From NCBI GenBank assembly GCA_031216915.1, contig CM062294.1, positions 166,859,455 to 166,923,454 on the forward strand: a stretch of DNA of 64,000 nt, written 5' to 3'. Numbering within the stretch: position 1 is the stretch's first letter; every line of letters starts with the position of its first letter. Positions 47,736 through 55,687 of the stretch are shown here, one piece after another. This DNA comes from Pictodentalium vernedei (taxonomy: Eukaryota > Mollusca > Scaphopoda > Dentaliida > Dentaliidae). Below the pieces are notes generated by a model. The model was not told where the DNA came from. It worked only from the letters and a program-made list of their open reading frames with translations, and did not search any database. A program made the translations under genes and the position numbers.

Positions 47736-48659
47736 CTAAAAAGCTCGGATGGAATGGTTTCGCGCGCCGAAGTCGCACAGGGACGGTTTGGGACAAGCCC
47801 CTTTCGACCCTCGTTGACTGTTCGTTTTTTGTTGAATGTCAAGGCGCGGTAGAAGAGGAAAAGGAAGGAGGGGGGGGGGGGGGGGGGGCTTACCCCCGCA
47901 TGAGCTTCTTCGGCTCTTTTTCTTTGGAGGTGGTTGAGGTGATAATGTGGAAGTCGATGGTGTTGAGTTTAGTGATTGGATTGCGTCTAATGCCTTTTTG
48001 GAGTTTGCCTGGGATTTTTCCCTGAACTCGCGGGTTTCGGAGATGGCTTGCTGTCCTATCTCAATTGCTCGTTCTATTGCTCTCTTCTTGTCTTCGGTGG
48101 TGGCTGCAGACTGAGGTGGCTGTTTTGCTGTGATCGACACACCCGGGCTATCCGGTAGAGAAGGAAGTGGGGAGTGAGGGGTGGGAGGTGGTGAAAACGT
48201 AACCTCCAGTTCCTCCTCAGTCTCCACCAGACGTCCCTCATCCAACAGTACCGGCTCAGGAGGTGGCACTTGGTTGGGTGTACTAGTGGGACTAGGAGGG
48301 GAACTGGCGACTGCCTCCAGAACCTCCATCCTCTCGCTCACCTCTTTCTTCCCCTTCCGGGAGGCCTCCAAGAGCCGGGCGTCCCTGCGCTTGGTCGATG
48401 GACTCTTATTCCTGTTCTTTCTCTTTCTCTCTTCAGTGCCTCCGTGCCCCTTCGGGTGAAGACCAGTGGGAGAGGGAATCCTCTCGCCAAATGTACTACC
48501 TCTCCCCGAAGGGGGTGGTGACTTGGTTGTCTCTATTTCAAATTCCAGGTTCAGGTGGACTCTCTTACCTGTCTCCTGGACAGTCCAGGTGACAGGGCAA
48601 GAGATGCCCAGAGCTGAGATGGTTCTGACGAGTCTTTCTCGTAATTCCAGTGTATCCAT
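47736..48659 (-). CDS. unrecognised 307-aa Pro/Ser/Lys-rich protein
   Basis: An uninterrupted frame runs from an ATG at 48,659 to a stop at 47,736. Residues about 1-42 look like a folded segment (ELRERLVRTISALGISCPVT, then WTVQE and HLNLEFE); the rest is low complexity: basic KKNR/KSPSTKRRDARL-like stretches, Pro/Ser/Thr-rich segments, a Glu-rich coiled-coil-like stretch (EDKKRAIERAIEIGQQAI) and a poly-Pro/Leu run coded by a G-run on the plus strand. I do not recognise it. The layout resembles Gag-like or ORF1-like nucleic-acid-binding proteins of retroelements. The last residues overlap a structured repeat also found at 40,905. It could be a host gene exon but no introns or neighbours support that. 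Confidence 0.5.
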   Translation of the reverse strand: MDTLELRERLVRTISALGISCPVTWTVQETGKRVHLNLEFEIETTKSPPPSGRGSTFGERIPSPTGLHPKGHGGTEERKRKNRNKSPSTKRRDARLLEASRKGKKEVSERMEVLEAVASSPPSPTSTPNQVPPPEPVLLDEGRLVETEEELEVTFSPPPTPHSPLPSLPDSPGVSITAKQPPQSAATTEDKKRAIERAIEIGQQAISETREFREKSQANSKKALDAIQSLNSTPSTSTLSPQPPPKKKSRRSSCGGKPPPPPPLLPFPLLPRLDIQQKTNSQRGSKGACPKPSLCDFGARNHSIRAF

Positions 48660-48754
48660 GATTGATTAATCAGGTGCTCACACTCTGAAGTCAGAGGTGC
48701 GAATGACGTGAATATTATGATGTGATATTTATCTACTCATCTGTTTGCCATTTA

Positions 48755-49005
48755 TTAACCCTTTACCTAACGCTAGGAGTAGACGACACTCGTGAATTTT
48801 TTTTTACTGTAACTAAAAATTTTTATTTTTTGCTCCCAAAACATAGGTTATGACCCCTCATTGGAACGAGCGTGACGCGCTCGTTCGAATGAGGGGTCAT
48901 CACCTATGTTTTGGGAACAAAAAGTCAAAATATAAAATAGATTGAATGGCGATTTTCGTGTATAGAGCTGGCCGGTTTTGGCCGTTACGTTAGGTAAAGG
49001 GTTAA
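48755..49005. mobile_element. TTAA foldback MITE, clean copy (251 bp)
   Basis: It starts TTAACCCTTTACCTAACGCT and ends ACGTTAGGTAAAGGGTTAA. The central hairpin at about 48,833-48,923 pairs TTTTTGCTCCCAAAACATAG, GTTATGACCCCTCATTGG... with AATGAGGGGTCATCACCT, ATGTTTTGGGAACAAAAA around GAGCGTGACGCGCTC. This is one of two best-preserved copies and is in opposite orientation to that at 41,513. Confidence 0.92.
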
Positions 49006-49084
49006 ATAAAAAAGGAGGGATATTTCCACCAATTATGAATTTATCGTCACCAAATAAGGCCTCTCCAGTCCCCCCTCACGGCGT

Positions 49085-50351
49085 CATTTTTAGCTCACCT
49101 GACTGAAAGTCAGGGTGAGCTTTTCTGATCACTTTTCGTCCGTCGTCCGGCGTCCGTCGTCCGTCGTCCATCGTGAAGGTGGTGTTTGGGCCTTTTTCTC
49201 CCAAACCACTGGCCGCATATTAATGAAATTTCATGTGAGTTGGGGTTATATAAGGGCATTTTGATTTTTCGTCAAATTAGGTTTCAGCTCATATTGAGCA
49301 GAGGGATGGGGCAAAAATGCTCCAATTCTTAAAAAATCTTCTTCTCAAGAACCAGTAATAGCAGAGACTTGATATTTAGTATGCAGCTTCCTTTTGCGGT
49401 GTAGACTCAAGTTTGTTCAAGAGAAGTTTGTCGGGCATTATTTGCCTTCGTTATGGGAGGGGCAAAAATTTTGGTCACGCCTAAAATTTCTATTTTCAGA
49501 ACCATCAGGTCGATTTTAACCAAATTTGATATGAGATGATAATGGGTCATAAGTAGTTGATTGATATAAAAAAAAAAAATTCTCATTGCCCCGTGGGAAC
49601 CTCGGGAGCTAAAAATAGGAAAAACCTTAAAACTCCCATATCTCCAAAACTAAACGGCACATGGAATTCTTATTTTGTATAAAGCTTACTTTTATCCAGT
49701 AGAATAGAATGGTAAAAAAAATCCCTATCGGTTTGATCACAAGGTACTTTTTTCAGGACTTTTGAAAAAGTGCTGAGTCAGCACTTTTTAACACTGTAGG
49801 CAATGGGAAAAAGATTAAAACATCTTCTTCTCCAGATCCAGCAGGCAGAATCTTTTGATATTTGGTATGCAACATTGTGGGGTGGATCTGATTGAAGTTT
49901 GTTCAAATCGGCTCCCAGGATTCATATTTGGGCTCACTATAGAAGCCCGAATTCGAACTTAGTGCATTTCAGGCAAATTTCTTGAAAAATCTTCTTTTCC
50001 GGATCCAGCAGGCAGAATCTTTTGATATTTGGTATGCAACATTGTGGGGTGGATCTGATTCACGTTCGTTCAAATCGGCCCCCTGGGTTTATATTTGGGC
50101 TCAGTATAGAAGCTCGAATTCAAACTTAGTGCATTTCAGGCAAATTTTTTTAAAAATCGTCTCCAGATCCTGCAGGCAGAATCTTTTGATATTTGGTATG
50201 CAACATTGTGGGGTGGATCTGATTCAAGTTTGTTCAAATCGGCCCCCTGGATTCATATTTGGGCTCAGTATAGAAGCTTGAATTCGAACTTGGTGCATTT
50301 CAGGCAAATTTCTTAAAAAATCTTCTTCTCCAGATCCAGCAGGCAGAATCT
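49085..50351 (+). repeat. molluscan dispersed repeat with CGTCCG head and 166-bp tandem tail
   Basis: The head is a hairpin AGCTCACCTGACTGAAAGTC, AGGGTGAGCT at 49,092-49,121, followed by TCCGTCGTCCGGCGTCCGTC runs to about 49,172 and then a long noncoding body. From 49,835 a unit starting GATCCAGCAGGCAGAATCT repeats at 49,835, 50,002, 50,166 and 50,333 (periods 167, 164, 167); the last unit is cut at 50,351 where the virus-like element begins. I know such GCTCACC...CGTCCG repeats from bivalve and gastropod genomes, which is the main hint to the host. Confidence 0.75.
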
Positions 50352-50485
50352 GTATATAATAAGTAGAGAGAAACAAACAAACAAACAAAAATAAAACAGT
50401 AAATTTTTACACTAGAATAATAAAAGTATTTTAACAACAAAACGATTTATCAGTGAAAAAACAAAATATATTATAAAAATAAAAT
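50352..50485 (+). promoter_or_regulatory. left terminal and leader region of the virus-like element
   Basis: From GTATATAATAAGTAGAGAGA the sequence is very A-rich (AAACAAACAAACAAACAAAA, then TTTTACACTAG) up to the first gene. An inverted terminal repeat would be expected here but cannot be tested because the right end is outside the window. TATATAATA at 50,353 could serve as a TATA-like element; this is a guess. Confidence 0.35.
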
Positions 50486-50866
50486 ATGTTGGTGATAAAG
50501 AACAGGGGATACGTCAGAACTTACGTTCAAGGCGGTTCTGGCATCGTCGATTCTATAATGCGAGCGTTCACGAGCGATGCGGGGAGAAAACTCGCATCGA
50601 CTGCGTTTGAGGTCGGTAAGAAGACGGCTTTGGATGCTGGTAAGAAAGTCGCTTCCGAAGCCTGTTGTAGGATAGCTTCTGTGGCTGGCAAGGTGGCTGC
50701 CGACGCGTTGATCGACAAGTTGATCAGTCCGCCGGCGAAGCGAGCTGCGTTAGAGCGAACGCCGAAAAGTTGGAAAGATTTTAAGGATGCTGTGGTACCC
50801 ATACAAGATTTAGCTAAAATGACGAGTGGATCAGGATTGAAGAGAACTCGCGACGGTGTGATATAA
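50486..50866 (+). CDS. small Gly/Ala-rich capsid-associated-like protein
   Basis: ATG at 50,486 and TAA give 126 residues. After a short N terminus comes YVQGGSGIVDSIMRAFTSDA, then an Ala/Lys-rich amphipathic region with repeated A.K.A.DA.K.VASEA patterns, and a C terminus with SGSGLKRTRDGVI. Small proteins with a GGSG or GSGL motif and an Ala-rich helix occur among the minor capsid proteins of adintovirus/Polinton elements and resemble adenoviral core or minor capsid proteins; I rely on pattern, not on alignment. It is first in the structural block, 95 bp before the ATPase, and intact. Confidence 0.55.
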   Translation: MLVIKNRGYVRTYVQGGSGIVDSIMRAFTSDAGRKLASTAFEVGKKTALDAGKKVASEACCRIASVAGKVAADALIDKLISPPAKRAALERTPKSWKDFKDAVVPIQDLAKMTSGSGLKRTRDGVI

Positions 50867-50960
50867 ATAAATAATAATATTAAAAACTGAGTTTGAAAAA
50901 CATATAAAATTTGTGTTTGAAAGAATCTAAAATAACAAAAAAAAAAAAAATAAAACAAAG

Positions 50961-51791
50961 ATGAACATTAAAGATATGTCTTGGAACGACGCCGCGACCA
51001 AGAGGTCGAATAACGAGTTCTTTCCCAAAAGCATAAGAGGATTCACAGTGGGAAAATCGAATTGTGGAAAGACCAATCTGTTGATGAATCTGTTGTCCCG
51101 ACCCGACTGGTTGGATTACGACAGATTGTTCGTGCTTGGCAAGAGCTTGTTTCAACCCGAATACAGATTGCTTCGAGAGTGCATGGATCGTAGATTGCCC
51201 AAGGACATCATAGCCAGAATCTTTGACAGTAGGGAGGAATTCGACAAGAGTGAAGCGCCACTTTCGACCATTTTGGACGGTGCGGCGATGGAGCTGATGA
51301 AGAGAAACGCATCTTCGAACGTCGAGTGTCGATTTTATGAGAACGCTAGCGACGTTCCGGATCCTAGAGAATTGAAATCGGAAGATAAGAATCTCATGAT
51401 TTTCGACGATCTGCTTTTGGAGAGACAGAACCGATGCGAATCATATTACGTTAGGAGTCGACACAGCAACGTGGACTGTTTCTACCTGTCGCAGAATTAT
51501 TTTCGATTGCCCAGACAGACGATAAGGGAGAATGCTAATTTTCTATGTCTCTTTCGCCAAGATCTCAAGAATCTCAATCACATCTACGGCGACCACGTCG
51601 CAAACGACATGAGCGTGGCGGAATTCAGGAGATTCTGCAAGAGGGTTTGGGATGGAGGACTTTACAATTTCGTCGTGATCGATTTGACAAGCGAATTTAA
51701 TCGCGGAAAATATCGGTGCGGATTCGACAAGTTTTATGTTTCTGATGATAATAAGATAGAGCGTGAAAATAAAAAAAAAATTAGAAAATAA
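50961..51791 (+). CDS. A32/FtsK-like genome-packaging ATPase
   Basis: ATG at 50,961, 276 residues, intact, typical length for the family. Walker A is FTVGKSNCGKTNLLMNLL (residues about 29-46) and Walker B is NLMIFDDLLLER (about 145-156). Then come SRHSNVDCFYLSQNYFRLPR and FLCLFRQDLKNLNHIY, carrying the sensor-like Q and arginine typical of A32-type ATPases. Such enzymes pump genomic DNA into preformed capsids. Upstream is an A-rich stretch (about 30 nt, nearly all A) directly before the start codon. Its intactness suggests either recent insertion or selection. Confidence 0.85.
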   Translation: MNIKDMSWNDAATKRSNNEFFPKSIRGFTVGKSNCGKTNLLMNLLSRPDWLDYDRLFVLGKSLFQPEYRLLRECMDRRLPKDIIARIFDSREEFDKSEAPLSTILDGAAMELMKRNASSNVECRFYENASDVPDPRELKSEDKNLMIFDDLLLERQNRCESYYVRSRHSNVDCFYLSQNYFRLPRQTIRENANFLCLFRQDLKNLNHIYGDHVANDMSVAEFRRFCKRVWDGGLYNFVVIDLTSEFNRGKYRCGFDKFYVSDDNKIERENKKKIRK

Positions 51792-51847
51792 TAAATCTTC
51801 AAATAATTAGTTTTGAAAAAAATAAACAAAAAAAAAATTAAAATATA

Positions 51848-52603
51848 ATGTTGGAACAAGGAGAATTGTTAGAATGGATAGCCGAGAATACGGCTGCAAA
51901 ACAATCCATTCAAATCGTGGTGAGTGGCGATTCGACTCGATTCGCTACGAAATTCGAACCTTCCATCGAATTGAATAGAGAGAAAAGATACGAGATGGCG
52001 TTGGAGAATCTGGGGACTTATTATTCCTTTCCCAAAGTCACCGAAAAGAATAACTCGTTCAAGTATTCCGACGGAGTGGATTGGTTGGAGATTCGAATTC
52101 CCAAAGAGAGTTACGACATAGACGATTTGAACAATTACATTCAGAAGCGAATGAAGACGGATGGAAAGGGAAGCAACAAGATCAGACTCGCTCCCAATCC
52201 TAATACCTTACAGACGATGTTGGATTTGGAAGATAATTTTCGAGTGGATTTCAACACGGACGATTCTATAGGCAAGATGTTGGGATTCGATCGAAAGATG
52301 TATCGAGGCCACGCGGCATCTGAAAATACGGTCGACATTTTCGCAGTCAATAGTATTCTGGTGAACGTGGACGTGATTGCTGGAAGCTACGTGAATGGTA
52401 GCTCTCAACCGACGATCTATTCCTTCTTTCCAAACGTGTCGCCGGGTTATAAGATCGTGGAGCGACCTCGAAATTTAGTTTATCTACCAGTGATTTTAGA
52501 CACGTAGTATAGTCTCAAAACCACGTTGGCGGATCAAAATGGTGAACTGTTAGATCTTCGCGGAGAGAGGGTGACGATACGATTTCACATAAGAGAAATA
52601 TAA
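51848..52603 (+). pseudogene. virus-like structural protein of unnamed family, one internal stop
   Basis: From ATG 51,848 the frame runs to a TAG at 52,505-52,507, then stays open in the same frame to TAA at 52,601-52,603, so the ancestral product was about 250 residues. Features: RFATKFEPSIELNREKRYEM, ALENLGTYYSFP, WLEIRIPKESYDIDDLNNYI, SIGKMLGFD, and after the stop TLADQNGELLDLRGERV with TIRFHIREI. Strand-rich composition and position among capsid genes suggest a single jelly-roll (penton-like) protein; this is inference. A fragment of the same family lies in the relic at 9,882. Read-through or a shorter active product cannot be excluded. Confidence 0.6.
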
Positions 52604-52750
52604 AAGCAAAAAATAAAAAAAATATTGTGTATATATATAGATAACAAAAATAAAATAAACGCAATATTAATTTTACAAAATTATTTTAATATGAATAATT
52701 ATTATTAAACAAGAAAACAATTGAAGTAAATATATTTAAAAAAAAGAATT

Positions 52751-53355
52751 ATGACAGAATACGTGAATAAAAACGTGCACATATCCGCAGGACAGAGGAA
52801 GAAACTTAAGAGAGCGTTAACAACTCGAGGCGAGGCGGTGAGATTCAAATTCACTGACGAAGATCTGACGAGAGGCGGTCAGGATTCGATCGCCTGGACC
52901 AGTAGTCAAATCAAAAGGATGGAGAAAGCGATTCGCGATGGAAGAGGGTTGACGGTGAGATTGAGTCCCGCTCAATTGAGATACAATTTGAGAAGGAAAG
53001 GTGGTTTCCTACCGCTATTGGCAGGAATCACCGCAAAAGCATTACCCTTCGCCGCAAAGGCACTACCCTTTCTCGGAAAGACTCTCGGCGTGGGAGCTCT
53101 CACGGGACTCGCGAGTTCGGCAGTTGAGAAATTAATGGGTGGCAGCGGACTGTTTTTGAAGAAGGGAGGAGCCGTGTGTTGCGTCCACGTAGACGTAAAG
53201 GATTGTATCTAGAACCCGTTAGAGGTGGCAACTCTTTGAGTGGAAACGGTCTCTATCTGAAAAGTGGACAGAACGTTGAGCGACTCGACAAGGGTTTGTT
53301 GCTCGGTGAGAATTCGCCGTTTAAGAATATACCGATTTTGAATATGTTATTATAA
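52751..53355 (+). pseudogene. hydrophobic minor-capsid-like protein, one frameshift
   Basis: ATG 52,751. Residues 1-80 are basic and polar with IAWTSSQIKRMEKAIRDGRG and LTVRLSPAQLRYNL; then comes a Gly/Ala/Pro/Leu-rich hydrophobic region GGFLPLLAGITAKALPFAAK and further AL.FLGKTLGVGALTGL, followed by GGSGLFLKKGG. A frame change at about 53,160-53,172 leads into RRRKGLYLEP, GNGLYLKSGQ, LLLGENSPFKNIPILNMLL, ending at 53,355. The repeated G.GL.L motifs and closing LLG.NSPFKNIP are, as I recall, shared by adintovirus-like elements of invertebrates, in a protein compared with adenoviral membrane-acting minor capsid proteins. Confidence 0.62.
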
Positions 53356-53414
53356 TATAAAATTATATAATTTATATAAAATATAAATCATAGAAAGAAT
53401 AAAATAATATATAA

Positions 53415-53757
53415 AATGGATAAAAAGGTGGAGAAAAAATTAGACGATAATGATGAATATCGCGAGACAGAGTGAGAAAAAAAAGATGTGGAAAAATGGT
53501 TAGACGCTAATGATGGATATCTAAGGAAAGAACTGATGAAAGAGTTAGATAAGCAGCGGGATAGACGGTTGAAAATGAAAAGAATGAGAGGCTTTCCACC
53601 GTCACCACTACCTTCTGAAGAGAATGGTAATGATGCGAGTGTTACCAAGAGATGCACAACATTCGTTCATAATTATGATTCAGATAAACAAATGTGTTGT
53701 TATAAAAAATATCATATTACAAAAAAAAGAAAAAAAGAAAAGAAGAATCGACACTGA
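53415..53757 (+). pseudogene. small charged ORF, uncertain
   Basis: From an ATG at 53,415 a Lys/Glu/Asp-rich frame contains a stop at about 53,473 and then continues to 53,757. It includes an internal near-repeat (VEKKLDDNDEYRETE and VEKWLDANDGYLRKE) and ends in a Lys-rich tail. No family recognised. It follows the same orientation as the structural block and may be a last, decayed gene of it, or chance. Confidence 0.3.
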
Positions 53758-53820
53758 AATTTAAGAAAAAAAGGAAACGTTATTATAATATATGGTAATA
53801 GTGAAGAAGGAAAAAAAAAA

Positions 53821-53870
53821 AAAAAAAAAGTAATGAGATCTAAAGATGATCTCATTACTTTTTTTTTTCT
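53821..53870. terminator. hairpin between convergent viral gene blocks
   Basis: A-run then AGTAATGAGATC, a 7-base loop, GATCTCATTACT and a T-run: a perfect stem of at least 12 bp extended by A:T pairing to more than 20 bp. It lies exactly where plus-strand genes end and minus-strand genes end, so it could stop or process transcripts from both directions. That function is inferred from position and shape. Confidence 0.55.
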
Positions 53871-54057
53871 TTTTCTTCGCTAAAAAAATCAATCTCTCTA
53901 TTGTTTATATTTCCAAGCCCGTTATTAGCATGTTGACACTCGTGTTTTCAAGATGATCTCATTACGTTTTTTTTCCTTCTTCTTCACTAAAAAAATCAAT
54001 CTCTCTATTTTTTTATATTTCCAAGTCCGTTATTAGCATGTTGACACTCGTGTTTTC
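53845..54057. repeat. 107-bp tandem duplication next to the hairpin
   Basis: GATGATCTCATTAC starts at 53845 and again at 53952. Each unit continues with CTAAAAAAATCAATCTCTCT, ATTTCCAAG and TTATTAGCATGTTGACACTC to GTGTTTTC. The units contain one hairpin arm plus the last codons of the adjacent minus-strand gene, so the gene's 3' end was duplicated. Confidence 0.9.
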
Positions 54058-54462
54058 TCCTTTTTCGCAAATGAGTTGAATGCTTATCTTTACTCTTTTG
54101 AGTTTTGTTACTTCGGTCAACTCGCTCTCACCACCCAATTTCTTCACGAGTTCGAATGCGATGTTTGGAAATATGTAACTTCCATAGGGTACGACAAATC
54201 GTCCTTGTCGAATTCTCTATCTTCGGCGATGACGATGTTCTGCAGATCGCTTTCGTACTCGTAAAACAAATCGAGCGCGGCTTCGTCCAATTTCAAAGGC
54301 ATGCGATATTTGTCGTATTTGTGCTCTAAGCCCTTCGTCTCGACCTCGTTCAATTCGATGGGATCGTGTCGTTGTAATCTATAGATTTTAAAACCTAATT
54401 TCTTACACGTTTCGAGTCGTTTCAATTTCAATTCGCATCTTTTAGGTGTTGTTGTCGTCTTG
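54013..54462 (-). pseudogene. dead copy of the 59,973-60,416 gene
   Basis: The minus-strand reading KRCELKLKRLETCKKLGFK, IYRLQRHDPIELNEVE, LEHKYDKYRMPLKLDEAALD, LFYEYESDLQNIVIAEDREF is clearly paralogous to the intact gene at 59,973-60,416. The ATG is lost (the equivalent position reads ATC AAG ACG), and a one-base deletion near 54,190 shifts the frame after DKDDL. The rest of the protein, down to the TAA at 54,013-54,015, is recognisable only in another frame. Not functional as written. Family unknown. Confidence 0.8.
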
Positions 54463-54613
54463 ATCGATTATTTGTTTTTTTTTTGTTTTATGAATTCTTG
54501 CAAATAATGTGTATTTTAAATTTTGTATTTAAATAATAATTTGTTAAAAAAGTTTGTTTATTTTTTTTTTTGCTCTTTATATATATATAAAAAAAGTTGT
54601 TTTTTTTTAATTT
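54463..54613 (-). promoter_or_regulatory. repeated AT-rich upstream module, copy 1
   Basis: Beyond the (lost) start codon, the minus-strand leader contains TGATCGATTATTTG, GAATTCTTGCAAATAATG (as read on plus), TTTTAAATTTTGTATTTAAA and, farther out, GCTCTTTATATATATATAA. The same order of words occurs at 60,417-60,545 and 61,064-61,205. Read on the minus strand, a TATATATATAAAG box lies 100-130 bp before the start codon. Conservation of the whole leader among three genes suggests a shared early/late promoter. The far part was cut off by LINE-D and resumes at 59,867. Confidence 0.6.
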
Positions 54614-55201
54614 GAATGAATGAATGAATGAATAACTTTATTTGCAGAAAACATTATAGTACAGGTATATGGTCATATAATTACACAATATTAAATATAT
54701 TTTACATTTTATACCGCAGGTTTAAATAGCGTTGTCAAACTAAATCCTTGTTTTCTGCAGGGGGGTGACTTAGCCAACTGGCTGTATTATTGTCACCCAC
54801 CTTAGTAAAGAAGAAAGGAAAAAAAAAATGCGAGAGAGGAAAGTAGCAGAAGTAAGAAGTGAGAAACAAAGAGAGAAAGAGATGAGAAACAGAGAGAAGC
54901 GTTAGCTGGAGGATGAGGCAACTGAAAAAATATTTTAAAAGTATTTATTCTCAAAAATTAAAATTATTTCGGAACAGTTTTTGCTAAATTCGGGATATGT
55001 GGCGCATGCATTATGTCAGTTAAACTGTAATTAGGTTCTTGCACAGTGTACAGTTGATATATTAGATGTGAGGTGTTATCCAGAGCCAGTTTAGTATAGA
55101 AAATTAAATACGTTGTTGACAGTATATATTCTGGGCTAATCCCATAGTTAAAGAAATAAAACAAGAAAATAACACCTACATCCATAATTATAAATAATTT
55201 G

Positions 55202-55463
55202 GTAATTTCGAACTCCTGGTAGCATAGCCCATGACACCCACTGGAGCATACTCAGGCTGCCAATCCCAATGATGGGTCATAGATTTTCTTTGGGAGAATG
55301 TGAGTGAGACAGTTGCATACTTTGAGAGATATGTAATTTCGAACTCCTGGTAGCATATCCCATGACCCCCACTGGAGCATACTCAGGCTGTCAATCCCAA
55401 TGATGGGTCATAGATTTTCTTTGGGAGAATATGAGTGAGACAGTTGCATACTTTGAGAGATAT
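55202..55463. repeat. 131-bp tandem duplication in the LINE-D 3' region
   Basis: GTAATTTCGAACTCCTGGTA starts at 55202 and 55333; the two units differ at only a few positions (for example AGCATAGCCC and AGCATATCCC). It lies between the polyprotein stop and the ATTC tail. A recent duplication. Confidence 0.95.
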
Positions 55464-55687
55464 GTAATAGTTACTAACCAAGCTGGGGGCATTCATGAAC
55501 TTTTACAACCTACCAATCTGCGGTGACTGACAGCACCCTGGCAGGCTGTTCAAATTCAGGAACGCCGACAGCAAGGTCAGTACATTACTTGTACACCAAT
55601 TGACAAAATGCACGGACCGGGTATAGTACACGTAAGTGAGTACAGGTATTCAAGTGTCGTGAACCTAATTCGGTGGGTCAGTTCTTG

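Noticed and set aside
48181..48669. Plus-strand frames opposite the 307-aa ORF
   Set aside because: They are shadows: composition and start choice favour the minus-strand frame, which is longer and begins at an ATG.
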